Positions 1 through 5,755 of a stretch of 6,188 bases of DNA are shown here, one piece after another (the stretch's first letter is position 1; every line of letters starts with the position of its first letter). The stretch is from Epsilonproteobacteria bacterium 4484_65. GTDB taxonomy: Bacteria > Campylobacterota > Campylobacteria > Campylobacterales > Sulfurovaceae. Made by a program: the position numbers and the translations under genes. A model generated the notes under the pieces. That model did not search any database, had not been told where the DNA came from, and saw only the letters and a list, made by a program, of their open reading frames with translations. The stretch covers positions 1 through 6,188 of the forward strand of contig NATJ01000067.1 of the NCBI GenBank assembly GCA_002085305.1, written 5' to 3'.

Positions 1-818
1 CCTTGTAGATCTGCAGGGTAGATGACAAACTTGGAATTTGCACTTTTACTTATTTCTTCTAATGAATTAATGTATCTGTCACCCAGTAAGAACATTGCGG
101 GGAGTTCTTTGTCTTGGATGTTCTCACTTATCATTCTGATGGCTTCAGCTGAGGCGTTGGCTAATGTTATTTGTGCTTTGGCCTCACGTTCTGCAGCTGC
201 CAGTTTTCCGTCAGCTTCTAGAATGGCAGCATTTTTGTTACCCTCCGCTGTCGTTTCAATGGCTCTTCTTTCTCTCTCTGCGGCAGCTTGTCTTTCCATA
301 GATGCTTGCATGGATGGACTTGGGTTAATGTCTTGGATCTCTACTGATTTAACCGTGACACCCCAGTCAGCCACATCATCGACTATCTGGTCTTTGAGTC
401 TTGTTTTGATCTGTTCACGGTTAGAGAGAGCCTCATCAAGTGTCATCTCACCTAAGATAGAACGTAGCGTTGTCATAATGAGTTGCTGGATAGCCAGTCT
501 GAAATCTTCAACACCATACAGTGCATTTTCCGGTTTGGTGACACGGACGAACGCTACAGCATTAGTAAGTATGACTGCGTTGTCACGTGTGATGACTTCT
601 TGTTGAGGGATGTCCAGGATGATGTCTCTTGTGGTAATCCTCTGGCGTACGGCTTCTATATAAGGGATAATAATGTTCAGTCCAGGTCTAAGTGTACGAG
701 AAAATTTCCCCAGTCTCTCTACGAGCCACTCTTCACCTTGTGGAACGATATTGATACCCTTATAAAGGGTGACGATAACAGCGATGGCCAAAATGACTAA
801 TATGTTTAATGCTTCCAT
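1..818 (-). CDS. SPFH/Band 7 domain membrane protein, QmcA/stomatin-like (3' end cut off)
   Basis: Reading back from an ATG at 818-816 gives 272 residues open to the window edge, so the C-terminus is missing. Residues 4-19 form one N-terminal membrane segment. A Band 7/SPFH domain follows (about 22-180) with family hallmarks: IVPQGEEW (24-31), VERLGKFSRTLRPGLN (33-48), LDIPQQEVITRDN (68-80) and a conserved core around LRSILGEMTLDEAL (118-131). Residues 172-228 are rich in Ala/Glu/Arg and are the usual coiled coil; SNSKFVIYP near the end also matches QmcA-type proteins. Such proteins oligomerise at the membrane in microdomains and often modulate proteases or membrane complexes. The start follows the nfeD stop by 9 bp with a GGAAA ribosome site between, so the two genes form an operon, a pairing known from E. 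coli ybbJ-qmcA. Family members are about 300 residues, so roughly 30 are missing. The family is sure; the specific role is not. Confidence 0.93.
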   Translation of the reverse strand, partial: MEALNILVILAIAVIVTLYKGINIVPQGEEWLVERLGKFSRTLRPGLNIIIPYIEAVRQRITTRDIILDIPQQEVITRDNAVILTNAVAFVRVTKPENALYGVEDFRLAIQQLIMTTLRSILGEMTLDEALSNREQIKTRLKDQIVDDVADWGVTVKSVEIQDINPSPSMQASMERQAAAERERRAIETTAEGNKNAAILEADGKLAAAEREAKAQITLANASAEAIRMISENIQDKELPAMFLLGDRYINSLEEISKSANSKFVIYPADLQ

Positions 819-827
819 AATGTTTCC

Positions 828-1289
828 TTAAGGTTTTTGGATAGGCCTAACTTCTATGAGTTGTCCATTTATTTGTACGATCTCTACGCGTGTATCTTTG
901 TCTATGTCTACTTTAGCTGTTGCATGCCAAGAGGTATTGCCCAGTACAGGTGTATCAAAAGTGACTTTTCCCCTGCTGTGTGGTTGTATGTCTTCCATCA
1001 CTGTACCTAGTGTGTCAAGTCTATAGTTAGACTGACCACTGTCGGTAATGGGTTTTTCTCTAAACCACTTGAACCATGCAGCTATGGAAAGTACGGAAAG
1101 AACCATCCAGATAAAAAGTTCAGTTTTAAAAGAGGTTCCCATGAGGTTGTCTATTACCCCTACCAAGATAGCAGCAACACCAAGCCCCAGCATAAAAAAT
1201 GTGCCCATATTCATCTCAAGAATTAAAAGAATAACTCCTATAACGATCCAATGCCACCATAAAACGGTCTCGTTGAGAAATTCAATCAT
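828..1289 (-). CDS. NfeD-like membrane protein with C-terminal OB-fold domain
   Basis: This is a 153-residue protein. Three hydrophobic segments (about 11-27, 29-49 and 57-74) include GVILLILEMNMGTFFMLGLG, typical of the NfeD/YbbJ membrane part. A soluble C-terminal half (about 88-150) starts with a LDTLGTVMEDIQPHSRGKV stretch and ends with VEIVQINGQLIEVRP, the usual small beta-barrel (OB-fold) of NfeD proteins. The frame stays open upstream to an ATG at 1394, but I chose the ATG at 1289. A good ribosome site (TAGGAG, 6-7 nt upstream) precedes it, the protein then has the usual ~150-residue length, and the longer form would run across the nfeD and ilvC promoters. NfeD proteins are encoded beside SPFH proteins and are thought to assist them in the membrane; here the SPFH gene lies 9 bp downstream. 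The exact biochemical role is not visible from sequence. Confidence 0.92.
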   Translation of the reverse strand: MIEFLNETVLWWHWIVIGVILLILEMNMGTFFMLGLGVAAILVGVIDNLMGTSFKTELFIWMVLSVLSIAAWFKWFREKPITDSGQSNYRLDTLGTVMEDIQPHSRGKVTFDTPVLGNTSWHATAKVDIDKDTRVEIVQINGQLIEVRPIQKP

Positions 1290-1317
1290 AGACGCTCCTA
1301 ATTTAGTATTAAATTTA

Positions 1318-1323
1318 ATTATA
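1318..1323 (-). promoter_or_regulatory. Predicted -10 box for the nfeD-SPFH operon
   Basis: The minus strand reads TATGCTATAAT, a perfect TATAAT with an upstream TATGC that gives an extended -10. It ends 28 bp before the nfeD ATG at 1289, which would give a leader of about 20 nt. No convincing -35 is seen, as is common in Campylobacterota sigma-70 promoters. It lies back to back with the ilvC promoter. Confidence 0.6.
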
Positions 1324-1373
1324 GCATAAAATAGACTAACAGCCTCAAAATAGGATAATAAGTTTATTTTAGG

Positions 1374-1379
1374 TATAAT
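1374..1379 (+). promoter_or_regulatory. Predicted -10 box for ilvC
   Basis: A perfect TATAAT lies in AGGTATAATC, 31 bp before the ilvC ATG, with AT-rich DNA and no clear -35 upstream. The expected leader is about 25 nt and contains the AAGGA ribosome site at 1400-1404. The leader is too short for a peptide attenuator or a T-box/riboswitch, so no RNA-based branched-chain amino-acid control is visible here. Confidence 0.65.
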
Positions 1380-1410
1380 CGCGAAAATTTTCATACATCA
1401 AGGATAATAA

Positions 1411-2436
<1,026 letters not shown>

Positions 2437-2460
2437 TCTTTTTAGTTATTTCACTGCATC

Positions 2461-2518
2461 TTTGGAGGATGTGTTCGGTCAGCTACTACTCGTAGCCTCT
2501 CTCTCACAAACCTCCAAA
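2461..2518 (+). other. Two-part stem-loop element in the ilvC 3' region
   Basis: TTTGGAGG (2461-2468) pairs with CCTCCAAA (2511-2518). After a 1x2 internal loop, TGTG (2470-2473) pairs with CACA (2505-2508). Inside sits a second hairpin, GCTAC/GTAGC (2482-2486/2492-2496), with a 5-nt loop. It lies 24 nt after the ilvC stop. It may be part of the ilvC 3' UTR, a terminator-like or RNA-stabilising structure, or a small repeat element. No T-run follows directly, so it is not a classic intrinsic terminator. I saw no second copy in this window. Confidence 0.5.
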
Positions 2519-2523
2519 TCTAC

Positions 2524-2557
2524 AATAAACTAACTAAAAATATTTAGTTAGTTTATT
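2524..2557 (+). terminator. Perfect 15-bp inverted repeat, possible bidirectional terminator
   Basis: AATAAACTAACTAAA (2524-2538) is followed by a 4-nt AATA loop and its exact reverse complement (2543-2557). The 3' arm is T-rich, but no clean T-run follows. It sits 5 nt after the preceding stem-loop, between ilvC and the deacetylase gene, where the ilvC transcript should end. A terminator or 3'-end stabiliser is the likeliest role; a protein-binding palindrome is possible. In the rest of the gap (2558-2716) I see only AT-rich sequence and the downstream promoter. Confidence 0.45.
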
Positions 2558-2684
2558 AGCCTCCTTTACCCAAACCCATAAATCTAAAGTACACTCAACA
2601 AAAATATTAGCTTTCTTAGTTGATTAAAACTATAACCTAATTATTAATTAAGTAGTATAGCCCCTCTCTTAATGCTTCTTCGCT

Positions 2685-2690
2685 ACAATA
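2685..2690 (+). promoter_or_regulatory. Possible -10 box for the deacetylase gene
   Basis: TACAAT lies 26 bp before the ATG at 2717, the same spacing seen for other promoters in the window. No -35 is evident. The stretch between it and the gene is AT-rich with no strong Shine-Dalgarno, so the gene is probably expressed modestly. Confidence 0.4.
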
Positions 2691-2716
2691 ACTAAAATTT
2701 AAAATTAGTGAACTTT

Positions 2717-3814
2717 ATGGCACCCCAATCAAAAAAAACAAATACTAAATCTTCTTCTCCAAAGAAGAAAACAACCACGAGAAAAACACCTGTAAAAAAA
2801 AGAACTCGTAAGAAAACGGGTAAGAACTCTAATTTCAAGAAAAATATTTTTGTACTATTGGGTGTTTTCTTGATGATCTCTCTGGTAGCGTTTGGGTATT
2901 TTTTAGGACAGAATAATAATGACTCCAGTATAAAACAGGTAAAAAAAACAGAGTCTGTAAAAGTAATAAAAAATAATAAACCTATGAAACAAAATAGTAA
3001 AGAAGTTACTACAAACTCCATAAAAGAGTTGATCAGAGATCATCCCAGCCAGAACGAGATAAGAAGAAAGGCAGAAGAGAAAAGAGCCCAAGAGAAGTCT
3101 ATGGTCAGTACCAGTGTATCAGAACCTTCTCCTGAGGTAGTATTGGCACATCGTGGTAAAAAACCAAAACTTGCCATCATCATCGATGATGTGTCAAATG
3201 CAAAACAACTGAAACATATTATGTCTTTGCCCATAAAGGTCACCCCTTCCATTTTCCCGCCTTACGAACTCTCAAAGTCAAATCATAAGTTGGCACAAGG
3301 TTTAAAACACTATATGATACATCTTCCTATGCAATCAGGTAAAGCTTATGACAAGCAGTATGGGACATTGAAAATAACGGACACTAAAGAGAAAATGGAA
3401 GCCAGAGTCAAAGAGATAAGAAAACTTTTTCCAACCGCTCGTTATGTCAATAATCATACGGGTTCTGCATTTACAAGTAACTACAAAGCAATGGAGATGC
3501 TCTATACTATCTTACGTAAAGAGGGATTTGTTTTTATAGACAGTCGTACTACAGCATCAACTAAAGTACGTAAAATATCACATGCTTTTGGTGATGCTTA
3601 TGTAGCGAGAGATACATTTATAGATAATGATCACAATGTCCCCTATATACATGAGCAGCTTCGTCAAGCAGTAAAAACAGCCAAGAAAAAAGGATATGCT
3701 ATAGCCATAGGACATCCTCATCCCGTAACAATGAAAGCACTTGGCTCTGCTAAAGATATTTTTAGAGATGTAGAGCTTGTTTATATTGATGATATTTATA
3801 GAAAAAAGAAATAA
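2717..3814 (+). CDS. Divergent polysaccharide deacetylase (DUF610/YibQ family), membrane-anchored, Lys-rich N-terminus
   Basis: From ATG 2717 the protein is 365 residues; a GTG at 2708 would add three. Neither start has a strong ribosome site. Residues 1-41 are very basic (Lys/Arg with Ser/Thr/Pro) and should be cytoplasmic. Residues 42-64 form one membrane helix (NIFVLLGVFLMISLVAFGYF), followed by a polar linker to about 150. The catalytic-type domain (about 152-360) matches the divergent polysaccharide deacetylase family: LAIIIDDV (152-159), HLPMQ (202-206), NNHTGS (245-250), DSRTT (275-279), RDTFIDN (298-304) and IGHPHP (331-336). The Asp pair and His residues are the presumed metal and catalytic positions. 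It probably acts on an envelope polysaccharide or peptidoglycan on the periplasmic side, but the substrate is unknown for this family. It precedes dprA on the same strand, 144 bp away. Confidence 0.9.
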   Translation: MAPQSKKTNTKSSSPKKKTTTRKTPVKKRTRKKTGKNSNFKKNIFVLLGVFLMISLVAFGYFLGQNNNDSSIKQVKKTESVKVIKNNKPMKQNSKEVTTNSIKELIRDHPSQNEIRRKAEEKRAQEKSMVSTSVSEPSPEVVLAHRGKKPKLAIIIDDVSNAKQLKHIMSLPIKVTPSIFPPYELSKSNHKLAQGLKHYMIHLPMQSGKAYDKQYGTLKITDTKEKMEARVKEIRKLFPTARYVNNHTGSAFTSNYKAMEMLYTILRKEGFVFIDSRTTASTKVRKISHAFGDAYVARDTFIDNDHNVPYIHEQLRQAVKTAKKKGYAIAIGHPHPVTMKALGSAKDIFRDVELVYIDDIYRKKK

Positions 3815-3893
3815 ATAAAAAGTATTCACTCCAAGGCTATTTCTTCTCTTTGGTCAGGGCACAATTTGAATTGCCACACTTTTTCCAAAAGTA

Positions 3894-3950
3894 TGACAAT
3901 TTGACATATTTTTGTCAAAGTCTGACTCTCTCTGCTATGATTGTCAAAAA
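3894..3950 (+). promoter_or_regulatory. dprA upstream region with clustered TTGTCA/TGACAA motifs and a possible promoter
   Basis: Within 57 bp the motif occurs in both orientations: TGACAA (3894-3899), TTTGACA (3900-3906), TGTCAAA (3913-3919) and TTGTCAAAA (3941-3949). The middle two form an inverted repeat with a 6-bp spacer. TTGTCA (3912-3917) lies 18 bp before TATGAT (3936-3941), which has an upstream TGC, so a promoter can be drawn. Its start would leave only about 11 nt before the dprA ATG. The motifs could be an operator or chance matches to -35-like sequence. Confidence 0.4.
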
Positions 3951-3958
3951 GGTAGTTT

Positions 3959-4735
3959 ATGAGCCAATTACTCTCTTCTCCTATTCCTGCATTAGATGTT
4001 ATGAAAAAGTATCCTTCAGAGCTTTTTTACAAAGGTAATTTAGATTTACTGGTACGTCCAAAAGTCTCTATAGTAGGAACCAGAAGACCTTCGATCTATA
4101 CACAGAATTTTACTTACAATATTGCTAAATCATTAGCCAAAAGAGGTGTATGTGTAGTGAGTGGTGCTGCTATGGGTGTGGATGCCATTGCACATTCTGG
4201 AGCAGGTACAGGTAATACTATAGCAGTGGTTGCAAATGGGTTGAACCTACGATATCCTGCTATCAATAAAGAACTGATAGAGTCAATCGAAAATAATGGA
4301 CTGATGTTGAGTCAGTTCAATGATGGATTTAGGGCTACAGGATGGAGTTTTGTTGTGCGTAATGAGCTGGTCGTCGCTCTTGGTGACATGCTTATAGTGA
4401 CAGAAGCTGAGCTTAATAGTGGCTCCATGCGTTCAGTGGAGTATGCATTAAAAATGGGTAAAGAGATCTTTGTGCTTCCTCAAAGACTTAATGAGAGTTC
4501 CGGGACAAATAGTCTACTTCGTGAAGGTAAGGCTACAGCTATAGTAGATGTGGAACTATTTGCTTCTCGTTTTGGACAAGCAGCAAGTTCAGATATACAA
4601 AAAGATGATTTTTTTTACTTTTGTCAGGCATTACCTACTTTTGATGATACTGTTGCTAAGTTTGGTGATAGAGTGTATGAAGCAGAACTTGAAGGTATGG
4701 TCACGATACACAATGGTATCGTGAGACTACAGTAA
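3959..4735 (+). CDS. dprA: DNA-processing protein DprA (short Campylobacterota form)
   Basis: A 258-residue DprA/Smf protein. In naturally transformable bacteria DprA binds incoming single-stranded DNA in the cytoplasm, protects it and loads RecA. The Rossmann-like domain shows VSIVGTRRPSIYTQ (36-49), VVSGAAMGVDAIAH (66-79), VVRNELVVALGD (132-143), SGSMRSVEYAL (154-164) and a FVLPQRLNESSGTNSLLREGKA stretch (171-192). These are the Gly-rich and Arg residues of the family's DNA-binding pocket. The N-terminal SAM-like domain of longer DprAs is absent, and the last ~40 residues are a small tail that may be a reduced winged-helix, as in Helicobacter. The ATG has AAGG 6 nt upstream, and an in-frame TAG at 3953-3955 excludes an earlier start. 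It may be cotranscribed with the deacetylase gene or use its own promoter. Its stop is one base from that of the convergent gene. Confidence 0.95.
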   Translation: MSQLLSSPIPALDVMKKYPSELFYKGNLDLLVRPKVSIVGTRRPSIYTQNFTYNIAKSLAKRGVCVVSGAAMGVDAIAHSGAGTGNTIAVVANGLNLRYPAINKELIESIENNGLMLSQFNDGFRATGWSFVVRNELVVALGDMLIVTEAELNSGSMRSVEYALKMGKEIFVLPQRLNESSGTNSLLREGKATAIVDVELFASRFGQAASSDIQKDDFFYFCQALPTFDDTVAKFGDRVYEAELEGMVTIHNGIVRLQ

Positions 4736-4736
4736 T

Positions 4737-5246
4737 TTATTTAAGTTGTTTAATAAGCTCTTCAAGTGAAGCTTCAGGTAACATACCTGCCTGCACAAAC
4801 TGTACTGCACCTTTTGTATCTAAAGCAACCAAGAAAGGAATACTTCCTCTCCACTCTGCTCTTTGTCCAATATAGTTTGTAAAGCTACCTGCTTTTTCAT
4901 CAGCTACAACGATGTAGTTCATCCCTTTTTCTTTTGCAAATTCTGTAAGCTGCTTGTTGCTAAAACCTTGTACTTCGATGGCCACAATGGCTAATTTGTC
5001 TTTGTGCTTTTCTTGTAGTTTTATAAGATGCGGAATAGATTTTAAACAAGGTGGGCATTTATGTCCAAAAAATTCAAGAAAAACTATTTTGCCTTCCAGT
5101 CCTTTAATGTTAAGACCTTGTTCTGTCCCTGTGATCTGATGTGTCACACCTTTTATATCAGTAATAGTTAATTGAGGACCTTCTTCTGCCTGTGTATAAG
5201 TAAATAGTGAAAAAACAAAGAGTGCCAATGTAAGTATTTTTCTCAT
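4737..5246 (-). CDS. Exported TlpA/thioredoxin-fold protein (CPPC)
   Basis: A 169-residue protein with a Sec signal peptide: MRKILTLALFVFSLFTYTQA (1-20), with cleavage likely after Ala20. The mature part is a TlpA/ResA-like thioredoxin fold. ITDIKGVTHQI (28-38) is the usual N-terminal strand pair, IVFLEFFGHKCPPCLKSIPHL (54-74) carries the CxxC active site at Cys64/Cys67, and Ser135-Ile136-Pro137 gives the cis-proline. The tail (VQAGMLPEASLEELIKQL) matches the family. It should act in the periplasm as a thiol-disulfide reductant, for example in cytochrome c maturation or repair of exported proteins, but no partner gene is nearby. Ribosome site AAGG lies about 8 nt upstream of the ATG. It ends one base from dprA, so the two convergent transcripts must overlap or stop inside each other's gene. 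A peroxiredoxin is less likely because the motif is CPPC. Confidence 0.93.
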   Translation of the reverse strand: MRKILTLALFVFSLFTYTQAEEGPQLTITDIKGVTHQITGTEQGLNIKGLEGKIVFLEFFGHKCPPCLKSIPHLIKLQEKHKDKLAIVAIEVQGFSNKQLTEFAKEKGMNYIVVADEKAGSFTNYIGQRAEWRGSIPFLVALDTKGAVQFVQAGMLPEASLEELIKQLK

Positions 5247-5265
5247 GAGTGAACCTTTTTTATTT

Positions 5266-5271
5266 ATTATA
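5266..5271 (-). promoter_or_regulatory. Predicted -10 box for the thioredoxin-fold gene
   Basis: The minus strand reads TCTATAATAAAT, with a perfect TATAAT ending about 20 bp before the ATG at 5246. The expected leader is only 13-15 nt but still contains the AAGG ribosome site. No clear -35 is present. Confidence 0.55.
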
Positions 5272-5347
5272 GAGAGTATACACTAATGAAGATGTAAGAA
5301 TCGTGTAGTTTAAGTAAAAAGGATAATTAAAATAAGTAAATATTTAC

Positions 5348-5492
5348 AAAAGAGCATCTAGAAGTTTAAAAGGAGGAGGAAAAAATTCTATGAAAAAGGG
5401 AACCTGAATAATATCTAGGGAAATTTAAATGGTTCCTTCTGATGCTCTTATGGGAGAAGTATAATCCATTTAGGTTAACCGTTTACTAATAA
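5348..5492 (+). repeat. Tandem element, copy A (145 bp)
   Basis: The first of two direct copies starts at AAAAGAGCATC and ends at TACTAATAA. By my alignment it differs from copy B at 12 of 145 positions, with no gaps. In order it holds the 5' stem arm, a purine-rich GGAGGAGG (5372-5379), an ATG at 5390 opening a 5-codon frame (Met-Lys-Lys-Gly-Thr, stop at 5405), the inner helix and the 3' stem arm (5441-5449). A 3' box follows with GGGAGAAGTATAATC and the palindrome GGTTAACC (5473-5480). The repeat continues 43 bp past the inverted-repeat arm, so the duplicated unit is larger than the hairpin. I do not recognise the family. The 77-bp spacer to copy B is AT-rich and not duplicated. Confidence 0.95.
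5350..5449 (+). ncRNA. Candidate structured RNA in copy A
   Basis: AAGAGCATC (5350-5358) pairs with GATGCTCTT (5441-5449). After a bulged T, AGAAG (5360-5364) pairs with CTTCT (5436-5440). An inner helix joins GGAACC (5399-5404) to GGTTCC (5431-5436), sharing base 5436 with the outer helix. A 34-nt purine-rich bulge containing GGAGGAGG stays unpaired in this fold, and a 26-nt AT-rich loop caps the inner helix. Whether it is transcribed is unknown; a weak TAAAAT (5328-5333) upstream could be a -10 box. It could be an sRNA, a cis-acting leader or a DNA cruciform. Confidence 0.5.
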
Positions 5493-5569
5493 TCTTAATT
5501 ATAATTATCATAATTGAAGAATTTGGATCTTAGAAAAGATTTATGTAGTATATATTTGTTTGGTTTTTT

Positions 5570-5714
5570 AAAAGAGCATCTAGAAGTTTAAAAGGAGGAG
5601 GGAAAAATTCTATGAAAAAGGGAAGCCGAATAATATATAAGAAAATTTAAATGCTTCCTTCTGATGCTCTTATGGGAGAAGTATAATCTACCCAGGTTAA
5701 CCGTATACTAATAA
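5570..5714 (+). repeat. Tandem element, copy B (145 bp)
   Basis: The second copy lies exactly 222 bp downstream of copy A in the same orientation and ends 41 bp before the GH3 gene. The stem arms, GGAGGAGGG segment, GGGAGAAGTATAATC box and GGTTAACC (5695-5702) are kept. Changes cluster in the inner-helix region and just before GGTTAACC. The ATG at 5612 here opens 12 codons (Met-Lys-Lys-Gly-Ser-Arg..., stop at 5648), so the peptide is not conserved between copies although the helix is. Confidence 0.95.
5572..5671 (+). ncRNA. Candidate structured RNA in copy B
   Basis: The fold is that of copy A: 5572-5580 with 5663-5671, 5582-5586 with 5658-5662, and inner helix GGAAGC (5621-5626) with GCTTCC (5653-5658). 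The inner helix differs from copy A by a paired change (C5403-G5432 in A, G5625-C5654 in B) that keeps base pairing. A TATATT at 5551-5556 lies about 15 bp before the stem, close to the spacing of the TAAAAT ahead of copy A. No intrinsic terminator follows the stem. Confidence 0.5.
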
Positions 5715-5722
5715 GACTATAT

Positions 5723-5728
5723 TATAAT
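5723..5728 (+). promoter_or_regulatory. Predicted -10 box for the GH3 gene
   Basis: TATAAT lies 27 bp before the ATG at 5756, giving a leader of about 20 nt with AAGGA at 5746-5750. It falls downstream of copy B, so the two repeats would lie upstream of the main start. Another TATAAT inside copy B (5682-5687) could give a start with a ~60-nt leader. Confidence 0.5.
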
Positions 5729-5755
5729 GCTATAAATAACGCTTCAAGGAAAAAA

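Noticed and set aside
22..606. Open plus-strand frame of 194 codons
   Set aside because: It is antisense to the SPFH gene, whose protein is clearly recognisable on the other strand; the plus-frame product has no family signature and no ribosome site.
1290..1394. N-terminal extension of the NfeD-like protein to the ATG at 1394
   Set aside because: It lacks a ribosome site, covers both divergent -10 boxes and makes the protein longer than the family; the start at 1289 has a good TAGGAG.
2461..2518. tRNA or tRNA remnant
   Set aside because: No T-loop GTTCGA motif, no anticodon arm and wrong arm spacing.
2692..3021. Minus-strand Phe-rich frame, with further short minus-strand frames in 2903-3829
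   Set aside because: These mirror the Lys-rich coding strand of the deacetylase gene; AAA/AAG codons read backwards as Phe/Leu.
3850..4038. Plus-strand frame of 62 codons overlapping the dprA start
   Set aside because: It crosses the dprA promoter and start in another frame, has no ribosome site and resembles no family.
5395..5425. TPP-riboswitch-like GGGAACCTGA in copy A
   Set aside because: The rest of the TPP core is missing and copy B changes this very motif, so it is a chance match.
5348..5671. MITE or insertion-sequence ends, given the terminal inverted repeats
   Set aside because: The similarity continues 43 bp past the right arm with the same end point in both copies, and I see no target-site duplication or transposase; a segmental duplication of a larger unit fits better.
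5348..5714. CRISPR array
   Set aside because: Only two long repeats with one AT-rich spacer are present, and no cas genes are in view.
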